Source: Ligilactobacillus aviarius (GTDB lineage Bacteria > Bacillota > Bacilli > Lactobacillales > Lactobacillaceae). From it: a DNA stretch of 32,522 bases. A model generated the notes under the pieces. The model was not told the origin of the DNA. It saw only the letters and a program-made list of their open reading frames with translations, and did no database searches. The stretch spans positions 1 through 32,522 of the forward strand of contig NZ_LWUD01000038.1 of the NCBI RefSeq assembly GCF_001654615.1, written 5' to 3'. The position numbers and the translations under genes are program-made. Positions within the stretch are counted from its first letter, which is position 1. Each line of letters begins with the position of its first letter. Positions 1 through 8,109 of this stretch are shown here, piece by piece.

Positions 1-1866
1 TTACTGCTTGATTCAACTGAAGATTCTTTGCTTGAAGCCTTGCTTGATGACTTGATTATTGAACTCTTCTTGCTTGAAACTTCACTTGAGCTCTTTACTG
101 AACTCTTGATTGAGCTTGACTTCTTGCTTGATGAACTCTTGATGCTTGAGCTCTTCTTGCTGCTTGAGATCTTACTTGAGCTTGATTTCTTACTTGATGA
201 ACTCTTTACGCTTGAGCTCTTCTTACTACTGCTTGAAATCTTGCTTGAGCTCGATTTCTTGCTTGATGAGCTCTTTACAGGACGAACCCCACCACGGTGG
301 CTCTTAGCTGTTGTTGACTTCATTGATGATGAACTTGCAACTTCTTTACTGCTTGATTCAACTGATGATGCTTTGCTTGAAGCCTTCATTGATGAAGCCT
401 TACTTGATGACTTGATCATTGAACTCTTCTTGCTTGAAACTTCACTTGAACTCTTGATTGAGCTTGACTTCTTGCTTGATGAGCTCTTCTTGCTGCTTGA
501 TGAAACCTTGCTTGAGCTTGACTTCTTACTTGATGAACTCTTGATGCTTGAGCTCTTCTTGCTACTGCTTAAAATCTTGCTTGAGCTTGATTTCTTGCTT
601 GATGAAATCTTAATACTTGAACTCTTCTTACTGCTTGATGAAACCTTACTTGAGCTTGATTTCTTACTTGATGAACTCTTAATGCTTGAGCTCTTCTTAC
701 TACTGCTTGAAACCTTGCTTGAGCTTGACTTCTTACTTGATGAACTCTTGATGCTTGAGCTCTTCTTGCTACTGCTTAAAATCTTGCTTGAACTTGACTT
801 CTTGCTTGATGAACTCTTAATACTTGAGCTCTTCTTACTACTGCTTGAAACCTTGCTTGAGCTTGATTTCTTGCTTGATGAAATCTTAATACTTGAACTC
901 TTCTTGCTACTGCTTGAAATCTTACTTGAGCTTGACTTCTTACTTGATGAACTCTTGATACTTGAGCTCTTCTTACTGCTTGAAATCTTGCTTGAGCTTG
1001 ACTTCTTTGATGATGAACTCTTAATGCTTGAGCTCTTCTTGCTACCGCTTGAAACCTTACTTGAACTTGACTTCTTGCTTGATGAACTCTTGATGCTTGA
1101 GCTCTTCTTACTGCTTGAAATCTTGCTTAAACTTGATTTCTTGCTTGATGAACTCTTAATGCTTGAACTCTTAATTGAGCTTGACTTCTTACTTGAACTC
1201 TTTACAGGACGGTTGCCACCACGGTGACTCTTAGCCGTTGCTGATCTCTTTGATGATGAGTTGCTTGAAGCCTTTACGCTTGAAATCCTGCTTGAGCTTG
1301 ACTTCTTACTTGATGAACTCTTTACACTTGAGCTCTTCTTGCTGCTGCTTGAAATCTTACTTGAGCTTGACTTCTTTGACGATGAACTCTTAATGCTTGA
1401 GCTCTTCTTGCTGCTGCTTGAAATCTTGCTTGAACTTGATTCCTTACTTGATGAACTCTTCACACTTGAGCTCTTCTTGCTACTTGAAGAGATTTTGCCT
1501 GAGCTTAACTTCTTGCTTGATGAACTCTTAATGCCTGAGCTCTTCTTGCTACTGCTTGAAATCTTGCTTGAGCTTGACTTCTTGCTTGATGAACTCTTAA
1601 TGCTTGAGCTCTTCTTGCTGCTGCTTGAAATCTTGCTTGAACTTGACTTCTTGCTTGATAAACTCTTAATACTTGAACTCTTCTTACTGCTGCTTGAAAC
1701 CTTGCTTGAACTTGATGAACTCTCGATGCTTGAGCTCTTCTTACTGCTACTTGAAATCTTGCTTGAGCTTGACTTCTTTGATGATGAGCTCTTGATACTT
1801 GAGCTCTTCTTACTACTTGATGAGCTCTTTGAGCTTGAACTTGAACTACTGCTTGAAACTGCTGGC
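1..1866 (-). repeat. Ser/Lys tandem repeat, about 69-bp (23-codon) period
   Basis: In the coding strand the unit alternates runs of three to five serines with KK, IK, KV or KI pairs. Roughly twenty copies are visible, some one codon shorter. Two copies of a non-serine spacer interrupt the array: AKSHRGGNRPVKS near residue 629 (about 1200-1240) and AKSHRGGVRPVKS near residue 938 (about 276-311), 309 codons apart. Near the left end a larger block recurs about 345 bp apart (1-130 and 346-480, on the plus strand tactgcttgattcaactga). This implies nested duplications and probable length variation between strains. Confidence 0.9.
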
Positions 1867-3110
1867 TTATCTGCAACAACCGGTGTTGCTGTGTGGTTAT
1901 TGCTGCTACTGATTACAACTTGAATTGGAGTTGAACTTAATTGATAACCTGCAGGAGCCTTAGTTTCAACTAAGTAGTATTGACCGTCTGGTAAGTCATC
2001 AACTGTAACCTTACCATCTTGACCAGTTACTAAGTTTGTCTTAATAACTTGGTGATTTGCATTTTCTAATTCAAAGACAGCCCCTGGTAAAACTTTTGTC
2101 TTATCAACTGAGTCAACCTTTGTAACTTCGATCTTACCGGCGTAACTTTGAACGGTACCACCAGTTCCCCAGTTTACAGTTGCTGAGTCAGTTGAACGTG
2201 ACCACTTAACATTTGGTGTTGTCGTTGTAACCGTTGCTTTATTGCTCCAGAGGTTACCACCGTTAACATTAATGTTGGTAATCGTTGTTTCATATTCAAT
2301 TTCAACTGGCGTGTCAATGTTACCTAAATTAAAGGTAATCGTATTGCCGCTGACTGATGTTGTTCCTGAGACCGTTCCAGTTCTTGTACTTTCTTGACCT
2401 TCATGGTATTGAACTGAATGGAACGTTGCTGAACCACTATCATATGTTTGACCGTCGCCAATCGTATCAGTTACCTTAACGTTCTTCAAAGATTTACCTT
2501 GAGGATTAATAACGATATCCCAATAAATCTTAGTTGGAACGCCATTCTTTTCGGCGCCTTGATCAAGCCAACCGGCCTTATTGATTCCCCAAGTAAGGTT
2601 GCTATTTGTTGATCCGCCGCCAGTAGCTGAACCGCTTGCTGTACTTGCAGATGATTTAACCTTCTTAACGGCTGTTACGGACAGTGTTCCGTGCTTACCA
2701 TATTGACCGGCAAGTTTACCGTTAAAGGTGATCGTTCCAGTTGATGAACCCTTGGTAAACTTAACGGTTCCAACAACCTCACCCTTCGAGTTTTTAACAA
2801 CCCCGGTCGTATCCTGGTTAACAACCATTCCATCAGGTAACGTTACCGTTGCAGTATCACCATTGGCAACGTTCGTGTTATCTGGAATTGACCAGTTATA
2901 GTTAACGTTGTACCCTGTCCAACCATCATCTGGCAGAGTGGCAGGATCAACCACTTGTCCCTGGCTATTTGTAACCGTTGCGTCACTGCCGCTTAATCCC
3001 TTGATCGTTGTAATTTCGTTCGCGTGGATTGCAGCACCAACCGCAATAAAGACCGCAACGATTGCTGACGCAATGACGATCAGCAGGTTGCGTTTCTTAC
3101 CCTTTTTCAT
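1..3110 (-). CDS. Ser/Lys-repeat surface adhesin with SpaA/Cna-B domain (partial, C-terminus outside window)
   Basis: Reading from ATG at 3110 the frame stays open to the window edge (1036 complete codons), so the C-terminus and any LPxTG anchor are not visible. The start follows a strong GAGGAGA ribosome binding site. Residues 1-30 form a conventional signal peptide (MKKGKKRN, then a hydrophobic stretch), not the long KxYKxGKxW type of SecA2-exported serine-rich proteins. Residues about 35-160 resemble the N-terminal Ig-like fold of MSCRAMM adhesins (a TVTLPDGM strand). About 170-320 looks like a collagen-binding-type domain (TWGINKAGW, KVTDTIGDGQTYDSGS). About 325-400 is a SpaA/Cna-B prealbumin-like domain (KIEVTKVDS, VETKAPAGYQL). 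From about residue 417 onward the protein is Ser/Lys repeat, presumably a wall-spanning stalk. Role inferred: surface adhesin; its ligand is unknown. The antisense strand of the repeat is also open, as a Leu/Glu/Asp/Phe shadow with no coding logic. Confidence 0.88.
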   Translation of the reverse strand, partial: MKKGKKRNLLIVIASAIVAVFIAVGAAIHANEITTIKGLSGSDATVTNSQGQVVDPATLPDDGWTGYNVNYNWSIPDNTNVANGDTATVTLPDGMVVNQDTTGVVKNSKGEVVGTVKFTKGSSTGTITFNGKLAGQYGKHGTLSVTAVKKVKSSASTASGSATGGGSTNSNLTWGINKAGWLDQGAEKNGVPTKIYWDIVINPQGKSLKNVKVTDTIGDGQTYDSGSATFHSVQYHEGQESTRTGTVSGTTSVSGNTITFNLGNIDTPVEIEYETTITNINVNGGNLWSNKATVTTTTPNVKWSRSTDSATVNWGTGGTVQSYAGKIEVTKVDSVDKTKVLPGAVFELENANHQVIKTNLVTGQDGKVTVDDLPDGQYYLVETKAPAGYQLSSTPIQVVISSSNNHTATPVVADKPAVSSSSSSSSSKSSSSSKKSSSIKSSSSKKSSSSKISSSSKKSSSIESSSSSSKVSSSSKKSSSIKSLSSKKSSSSKISSSSKKSSSIKSSSSKKSSSSKISSSSKKSSGIKSSSSKKLSSGKISSSSKKSSSVKSSSSKESSSSKISSSSKKSSSIKSSSSKKSSSSKISSSSKKSSSVKSSSSKKSSSSRISSVKASSNSSSKRSATAKSHRGGNRPVKSSSKKSSSIKSSSIKSSSSKKSSLSKISSSKKSSSIKSSSSKKSSSSKVSSGSKKSSSIKSSSSKKSSSSKISSSKKSSSIKSSSSKKSSSSKISSSSKKSSSIKISSSKKSSSSKVSSSSKKSSSIKSSSSKKSSSSKILSSSKKSSSIKSSSSKKSSSSKVSSSSKKSSSIKSSSSKKSSSSKVSSSSKKSSSIKISSSKKSSSSKILSSSKKSSSIKSSSSKKSSSSKVSSSSKKSSSSKKSSSIKSSSEVSSKKSSMIKSSSKASSMKASSKASSVESSSKEVASSSSMKSTTAKSHRGGVRPVKSSSSKKSSSSKISSSSKKSSSVKSSSSKKSSSSKISSSKKSSSIKSSSSKKSSSIKSSVKSSSEVSSKKSSIIKSSSKASSKESSVESSS

Positions 3111-3327
3111 AACGAAAATCTCCTCACACCCTTTGTAACTCATTGCTTACTCTTAAAAAAGACATAACCTAATGAATTCGATGCTATTGTATAATTTAAA
3201 AATTTTGAAATGGTAAAGAGATATTAAGGAAGTCTTACGAAGTTTATAAATTATCTTTAATTTTCAAAACAAAGTATTAATAATCGATGTAATCATAATT
3301 TATAGTTAATGATTTCCAACAGAAAAT
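3111..3327 (-). promoter_or_regulatory. Upstream region of the adhesin gene
   Basis: AT-rich leader of the adhesin gene. A ribosome binding site (GAGGAGA) lies just before the ATG. A possible promoter on the minus strand is TTTACC, 18 bases, TATACA around 3190-3225; it is weak and uncertain. I see no gene here. Confidence 0.3.
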
Positions 3328-3357
3328 AAAAAAGAGCTGTTTTTCACAACTCTCTTC
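3328..3357 (-). terminator. Rho-independent terminator of the 5824-3362 operon
   Basis: On the minus strand AAGAGAGTTGT pairs with ACAGCTCTTTT across a GAAAA loop (11 pairs including G-U), followed by a T-rich run. It lies immediately after the stop of the GT2 gene. Confidence 0.85.
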
Positions 3358-3361
3358 ACTA

Positions 3362-4357
3362 TTAATCTTCAACTTGTTTTTCATTTTGCTTAGCCCGCAC
3401 AATGAACAAAATCGATGATAACCGGTAGGCGTGCATCTTAAGCAAAATCACCGGTAACATTCGCAATCCATGGCATTCACTCAACTTAATTCCGGATAAA
3501 GCTTCTTTAAAAATCGGTTTATTTAAAAGTTGCTTTAACTGTTTAATTTTCAAACTGTACTTAACCGGATTGGCTGACGCAAATGTTTCATGAACCATGA
3601 TAATGTTAAAGTGCATCATTACATATGTATTAAATGCTTTTTGAATTTCAGCCGGACAACCTTCCAAATTCCGTTCAGATTCCTCTAAAGCTGTAAGGTA
3701 ATCTTCTGACTTCCGGTCAAAAGTCGTCATTACCGACTCGGTATCCTTTGAATAATGATAACCAACCGGTAATGAAAACTTGATCGTTTCACACTTCATC
3801 AAATATTGCAACATGAAATTGCCATCTTCAGCGACCCGCAGATTAGTATTGAATCTCAGATTATATTTCTTGATCAAATCATACTTAAAAATCTTTCCCC
3901 AAGCTGTTAAATATTGAGTTGGATTTTCCATCATCATCGTTTTAGCATGCATGGATTCATTGGCATCATAATATTTCGCCCGCACAACCTTTTGTTCTTC
4001 ACCAGATTCAAACCCGAAAACGTTCAAATCTGCTGTTTGTTCATCGTTCAACACGATCTTAAGCGGTGAAAGAACGTAGTCATCCGCATCGACAAACATG
4101 ATGTAGTCGCCTGTCGCCTGTGCCAAGCCAGTATTGCGGGCAACCGAAACGCCTAAGTTTTGCTGACTGATTGCTTTGACCCGCTCATCTTGGGCAGCAT
4201 AATCCGTCATAATGGCAAGCGAATCGTCCGTTGAACCATCATCCACTAATATTATTTCCAAATTTTGATAATCTAAATTAATAATCGAATCCAGACAACG
4301 TTTTAAATACTTCTCGTCGTTATACACTGGAATGATTATACTCAGTTTTTCTTCCAT
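3362..4357 (-). CDS. GT2-family glycosyltransferase
   Basis: A GT-A fold inverting family 2 glycosyltransferase, expected to add a sugar from a nucleotide donor to the lipid-linked EPS intermediate at the inner face of the membrane. Visible hallmarks are the N-terminal LSIIIPVYNDEKYLKRCLDS, the nucleotide-binding LVDDGSTDDS and the metal-binding DADDY (DXD-type) motif. The start is ATG 4357 (MEEKLS), six bases after GAGG. A longer reading from TTG at 4369 (MRIS) would place its start over the ribosome binding site, so I reject it. Length (331 aa) is normal. It is the last gene of the three-gene operon, 18 bases after the priming transferase, and is followed at once by a terminator. Donor and linkage cannot be read from sequence. 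Confidence 0.9.
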   Translation of the reverse strand: MEEKLSIIIPVYNDEKYLKRCLDSIINLDYQNLEIILVDDGSTDDSLAIMTDYAAQDERVKAISQQNLGVSVARNTGLAQATGDYIMFVDADDYVLSPLKIVLNDEQTADLNVFGFESGEEQKVVRAKYYDANESMHAKTMMMENPTQYLTAWGKIFKYDLIKKYNLRFNTNLRVAEDGNFMLQYLMKCETIKFSLPVGYHYSKDTESVMTTFDRKSEDYLTALEESERNLEGCPAEIQKAFNTYVMMHFNIIMVHETFASANPVKYSLKIKQLKQLLNKPIFKEALSGIKLSECHGLRMLPVILLKMHAYRLSSILFIVRAKQNEKQVED

Positions 4358-4375
4358 ACTAATCCTCAACGTTCT

Positions 4376-5011
4376 TTAAAAAGCACCGTCGGCTTTAAAA
4401 ATTGCAACGATATTCTTAAAAAAGACCTTAATGTCAAACCACAATGATGCATGGTCAACATAATATAACTCAAGGTCGCACCGTTCTGGATACATAATAT
4501 TACTTCTGCCGGAAGCTTGCCAGTATCCCATTGCCCCAGGCTTAACTGAAAGAAACTTATCTACCCGATCGCCGTATTCTTTTAATTCATCTTCAACAAT
4601 TGGCCGTGGTCCGATCAATGACATATCGCCCTTTAAAATATTGAAAAATTGCGGTAATTCGTCAATTGATGATTTCCGCAAGAAACGACCAAATTTGGTA
4701 ATGCGCGGGTCTTCATCCGGCGGAAGTTTATACCCATTTTCAACGTATTTTTGATAAAGTTGCGGGTCTTCTTCCAACCGCTTTTCCGCACCAACGATCA
4801 TCGACCGGTATTTGTACATGTAAAATATCTTATGGTCTTTTCCAACACGTTTTTGTTTGTAAAATACCGGGCCTTTATTGTCGCCAAACCGATCAATAAT
4901 GAAAATTACTAAGGTCACTGGTATTAAAAAAATTAAAGCAATTACTGAAATCACAATATCCAGTAATCTCTTTACAAACAAATAGGCCTTATTTTGTTTT
5001 TTGACTGACAA
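4376..5011 (-). CDS. Priming undecaprenyl-phosphate sugar-phosphate transferase (intact)
   Basis: Bacterial sugar transferase family (Pfam Bac_transf), the monotopic enzyme that starts an EPS repeat unit by moving a sugar-1-phosphate onto undecaprenyl phosphate. It shows one N-terminal hydrophobic hairpin (about residues 14-37), then FYKQKRVGK, YKYRSM, the catalytic-core signature SSIDELPQFFNILKGDMSL with IGPRP, and a C-terminal KPGAMGYWQASGRS segment. It is short (about 211 aa), like small WbaP/EpsE-type catalytic units. GTG 5020 is possible, but GAGG sits eight bases before TTG 5011 (MSVKKQNK) and too close to the GTG, so TTG is preferred. This is the only complete priming enzyme in the window, because the copy in the main operon is frameshifted. 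Sugar specificity (Glc, Gal or GalNAc) is unknown. Confidence 0.9.
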   Translation of the reverse strand: MSVKKQNKAYLFVKRLLDIVISVIALIFLIPVTLVIFIIDRFGDNKGPVFYKQKRVGKDHKIFYMYKYRSMIVGAEKRLEEDPQLYQKYVENGYKLPPDEDPRITKFGRFLRKSSIDELPQFFNILKGDMSLIGPRPIVEDELKEYGDRVDKFLSVKPGAMGYWQASGRSNIMYPERCDLELYYVDHASLWFDIKVFFKNIVAIFKADGAF

Positions 5012-5035
5012 AAAAGCCACCTCACAAACTAAAAA

Positions 5036-5824
5036 CTACTTCTCATCCTTATTAGGATTTCCTTTGATCTTCCGCATTAAGAATGACGTGATCTTCTTGA
5101 CCCAATGTTGCTTGCCCATAAACATCACTGGGACTTCCGTATAGTTAATTTCATTTTTTTCAACCCAAACATCCATCAGCAATTCACTGATAAAACCGTA
5201 AATCCGCCGTTCATATGGCGTATATCCGGTAATGTCTGTTCGTTTTTCAACTTCGAAAAGCACATCCATTAACCAATCAGTGTATTCATCAAAAATCGCT
5301 GACTTAGCAATGAACATGTTAAACATATGGGCTGACGTCCGTTGAACACACTTGTCAAAGTACGGAACATAATCCGGATACTTTTCTTCCAACACTTTCC
5401 GGGTCGTCTCCATATCCTTGATGTGGTGAATATGTTCATAGTGCGACCACGAAGTTTCAATGTAGTAATTTCGCTTTCTTGGCAAAATCATATCATATTT
5501 GCCCATCAATTTGGTCAACTGTTTTTCATTCATTACATGGTTATATTTTTGATCAACAGTTGCAAAAAAGTGACTTCCACCGTCAGAAAAAAGCCGGCGG
5601 TAATGAACAAGTCCTTTAACGTCTGCTTGACGGTTATGAGCAGCCCAGTATTGAGCCGTTAATTCTGAGTAATTCTGATTTCGATCAGCAATGTTATCTC
5701 CCGTATTGTCCCGTAAATATCCCTTAAAGTTTTCCTTTGCTGGTCCAACTTGAAGCGGATAATAAATCTTTCCTTCAGGCATCCGGGTCTGTTTATGACT
5801 AACGACATAAATCTCAGATTTCAT
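5036..5824 (-). CDS. DUF4422 family glycosyltransferase
   Basis: Matches the DUF4422 family found in capsule and EPS clusters and generally regarded as glycosyltransferases. Recognisable segments are the N-terminal IYVVSHKQ, then YPLQVGP, DNTGDNIADRNQNYSELTAQYW and KGLVHYRRLF, and a central LPRKRNYYIETSW. Length (262 aa) is typical, with no signal peptide or membrane segment. The start ATG follows AGGA with suitable spacing. It is the first gene of a minus-strand operon with the priming transferase (24 bases downstream) and a GT2, and is divergent from the Gtf3-like pair. It is expected to be cytoplasmic and to extend the lipid-linked repeat unit. The sugar is unknown; the family has been linked to galactose-containing glycans, which I cannot confirm here. 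Confidence 0.82.
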   Translation of the reverse strand: MKSEIYVVSHKQTRMPEGKIYYPLQVGPAKENFKGYLRDNTGDNIADRNQNYSELTAQYWAAHNRQADVKGLVHYRRLFSDGGSHFFATVDQKYNHVMNEKQLTKLMGKYDMILPRKRNYYIETSWSHYEHIHHIKDMETTRKVLEEKYPDYVPYFDKCVQRTSAHMFNMFIAKSAIFDEYTDWLMDVLFEVEKRTDITGYTPYERRIYGFISELLMDVWVEKNEINYTEVPVMFMGKQHWVKKITSFLMRKIKGNPNKDEK

Positions 5825-5869
5825 TAAAGGTCCTACTTTCTTATAGAATAGCCACTATCCGAGTATTAT

Positions 5870-5898
5870 ATTATATTTTTCCAGCAAAATAAAGTTAA
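5870..5898 (-). promoter_or_regulatory. Promoter of the 5824-3362 operon
   Basis: On the minus strand TTAACT (5893-5898), a 17-base spacer and a perfect TATAAT (5870-5875). A second TATAAT overlaps at 5865-5870. It lies about 45 bases upstream of the DUF4422 start. Confidence 0.6.
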
Positions 5899-5958
5899 TC
5901 TTAGATTAATTATTTGTAATATCACCGAAATAGACTGTAACATCCGTTCCTTTTACCG

Positions 5959-5988
5959 TTGCTCCATCACATTGTTGTGACGTATAAT
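5959..5988 (+). promoter_or_regulatory. Promoter of the 6032-9282 operon
   Basis: TTGCTC (5959-5964), an 18-base spacer and a perfect TATAAT (5983-5988). The start codon at 6032 follows the ribosome binding site AAGGAG. The 207-base gap 5825-6031 therefore carries two divergent promoters. Confidence 0.6.
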
Positions 5989-6031
5989 TACCTTATCTAT
6001 GTAAAATTCTTTTCGAATCAAGGAGCAAATA

Positions 6032-7066
6032 ATGAATAATTATCTTGTAAATATTGATGACCCGGTTCTTAACGGGGGCCAAAAGGCTAAGAACGACATT
6101 ACGCGGTTCTTAACCGAAGATGGATTCAAGGAACTTAATATCCCGATCGTGATCCATCCAGAAGATAAAAGTCTTGGAGCCCAAATTCGGAAATTTAAGG
6201 ATGGCTTGATTACCATTCCGAAGGCCATTAAAAAAATCAAAGATGCAGATAACATCGTCTTTCAATATCCGATTTATTCAACATTTATTATGAATAAATT
6301 GATTCCGGCAATCAAAAAGAACACGCATGCCAATTTGATCATTGTGATCCACGATGTTGAAAGTATCCGGCTGTTCCAAGATGGCGGCTACCAACAGGAT
6401 GAAATGAACATTTTGAATGCCGCTGATTTGATCATTTCGCATAATCAATTTATGACAGATTGGTTAAATCAGCAGCATGTCGATGCTAAAATCGTAAACT
6501 TAAACCTGTTTGATTACTACAACCCACAACAATTGAATCCGAATAATTCATTTGATAAGAGCGTTGTTTTCGCCGGCAATTTGGCCAAATCTGAATTTTT
6601 ACCAAAATTTAATCCAGATTTCCCATTGACCCTTTTCGGACCGAATCCGGCTGAACAATACCAACCAAACGTCAACTATCAAGGAAGCCTTGATCCTGAC
6701 GAATTGCCAGCTCATCTGACCCAAAACTTCGGCTTAGTTTGGGATGGAACAAGCACGACAACGTGTGACGGAACTTACGGTCACTACCTTAAATACAATA
6801 ATCCGCACAAAACATCATTGTATTTAAGCTCTGGTCTTCCGGTAATTATTTGGAAGGAAGCCGCACTGGCACAGTTTATTACTGAAAATAATGTCGGATT
6901 CGCCGTCGCAAGTCTTGATGAGATCAATGACCGGCTGAATCAAATGACCGCTGAAGATTATCAGACAATGAAACAAAATACCCTTGCCGTTGCTGAAAAA
7001 TTACGTTCAGGATACTTCATTAAAACGGCAATGCACACAGCGCTTAAAGAACTGAAGGAGAATTAA
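6032..7066 (+). CDS. Gtf3-like glycosyltransferase (putative galactofuranosyl/glucosyl type), copy 1
   Basis: A GT-B-like protein of the type annotated in lactobacilli as beta-1,6-galactofuranosyltransferase and related to streptococcal Gtf3. The family signature is the N-terminal NGGQKAKND. Other conserved-looking stretches are VFQYPIYSTF, VIHDVESIRLF, the VVFAGNLAKSEFLPK and LFGPNPAEQY segments that start the C-terminal nucleotide-binding half, FGLVWDGTSTTTCDGTYG, and NPHKTSLYLSSGLPVI, the usual donor-site region. Length is 344 aa with no signal peptide. The downstream neighbour (5-base gap) is a clear paralogue, and the two share almost all of these motifs. Known Gtf3 acts on a glycoprotein, while the lactobacillal relatives sit in EPS clusters. 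Given the polymerase next door, an EPS role is more likely, but the sugar is unassigned. Confidence 0.82.
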   Translation: MNNYLVNIDDPVLNGGQKAKNDITRFLTEDGFKELNIPIVIHPEDKSLGAQIRKFKDGLITIPKAIKKIKDADNIVFQYPIYSTFIMNKLIPAIKKNTHANLIIVIHDVESIRLFQDGGYQQDEMNILNAADLIISHNQFMTDWLNQQHVDAKIVNLNLFDYYNPQQLNPNNSFDKSVVFAGNLAKSEFLPKFNPDFPLTLFGPNPAEQYQPNVNYQGSLDPDELPAHLTQNFGLVWDGTSTTTCDGTYGHYLKYNNPHKTSLYLSSGLPVIIWKEAALAQFITENNVGFAVASLDEINDRLNQMTAEDYQTMKQNTLAVAEKLRSGYFIKTAMHTALKELKEN

Positions 7067-7071
7067 TCAAA

Positions 7072-8109
7072 ATGAAAAACTACATTATTAATGACCTCGA
7101 CGACAACACGATGAATGGTGGTCGCAAAGCCCGGAATGATGTTTTTACATTTGCGAAACAGGATGGATTTAAGGAAATCCTTTTACCATTTATCATTCAT
7201 CCGCAAGATCGCAGCTTTAAAGCTAAACTGCAAAAGCTTAAATACAGTAAGATCACCATCCCTAAGCTGCTGAAGAATGCCAACGACGCAGACGTGATCG
7301 TCTTTCAATATCCAATGTACTCAACCTTTTTAATGAACCACTTAATTGAGGACATTAAAAAGTACACCCATGCTAAGTTGGTTTACGTCATCCACGATAT
7401 TGAAGGAATTCGGATGTTCGATGATACTGATAATTACTCAGACAATGAATTACGGCTTTTGAAACAGGCTGACGGAATCATCGCCCATAACCAACCAATG
7501 ACTGAATGGTTGAAGGAACATGGAATCACCGTTCCAATCGTTAACCTTGGAATTTTTGATTATCAAAATCCGCAATTGATCAATCAGGATATGGATTACA
7601 ACAAATCCGTTGTCTTCGCTGGAAGCTTGGAAAAGTCAACCTTCTTAACAAAGTTAAACCTGAAGGATACCAAGTTAACACTGTACGGACCCAATCCGGC
7701 AGACCAATATCCAGACTGCATTCAATATGAAGGAAAACTTTCGCCTGAAGAATTGCCAAAGAAATTAACGCAAAACTTTGGTCTTGTATGGGACGGCGAT
7801 GAACTTGATACCTGTTCTGGAACATACGGCCACTATTTACAATTCAATGCGCCGCATAAGACATCGTTGTATTTGAGCTCTGGAATCCCGGTAATCATCT
7901 GGAAGAAAGCCGCCATGGCAAAATTCATTGAAGAAAACCACGTTGGCTTGGCAATCGATAACTTAAACGACCTGGATGACGTGCTTGCCCAAATTACAGA
8001 CGACGAATACAAGACGATCAAACAAAATGCCATCAACATGGCAATGCGGTTGCGTGAAGGACACTACACTAAAGCCGCATTAGATCAAATTGTTAAGCAG
8101 GTGATGTAA
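7072..8109 (+). CDS. Gtf3-like glycosyltransferase (putative galactofuranosyl/glucosyl type), copy 2
   Basis: Tandem paralogue of the preceding gene with the same architecture: NGGRKARND near the N-terminus, VFQYPMYSTF, VIHDIEGIRMF, VVFAGSLEKSTF, LYGPNPADQYPD, FGLVWDGDELDTCSGTYG and APHKTSLYLSSGIPVI. The duplication is old, since many positions differ, especially at the N-terminus (NDLDDNTMNGG versus NIDDPVLNGG). It is cytosolic and 345 aa long. Its TAA stop abuts the ATG of the polymerase at 8110, so translation is probably coupled. Two successive transferases of one family usually add two sugars of the same or similar type in different linkages, but this is inference. Confidence 0.82.
   Translation: MKNYIINDLDDNTMNGGRKARNDVFTFAKQDGFKEILLPFIIHPQDRSFKAKLQKLKYSKITIPKLLKNANDADVIVFQYPMYSTFLMNHLIEDIKKYTHAKLVYVIHDIEGIRMFDDTDNYSDNELRLLKQADGIIAHNQPMTEWLKEHGITVPIVNLGIFDYQNPQLINQDMDYNKSVVFAGSLEKSTFLTKLNLKDTKLTLYGPNPADQYPDCIQYEGKLSPEELPKKLTQNFGLVWDGDELDTCSGTYGHYLQFNAPHKTSLYLSSGIPVIIWKKAAMAKFIEENHVGLAIDNLNDLDDVLAQITDDEYKTIKQNAINMAMRLREGHYTKAALDQIVKQVM

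Noticed and set aside
1-1866. CRISPR array from the regular direct repeats
   Set aside because: The repeats are coding, near-contiguous and variable in a codon-wise manner, with no unique spacers.
1505-1879. Minus-strand 124-codon frame in the repeat, rich in Gln, Ala and Arg
   Set aside because: An alternative-frame shadow of the same repeat array. The frame continuous with the adhesin N-terminus is the real one.
28-1923. Long plus-strand open frames (399 and 220 codons) rich in Leu, Glu, Asp and Phe
   Set aside because: They are the antisense of the Ser/Lys repeat (the complements of TCA, AGC and AAG give no stops), with no start context or ribosome binding site. The opposite strand has a full signal peptide and recognisable domains.
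4358-4369. TTG 4369 start for the GT2 gene
   Set aside because: It overlaps the ribosome binding site that serves ATG 4357, and the protein family begins near MEEKLS.
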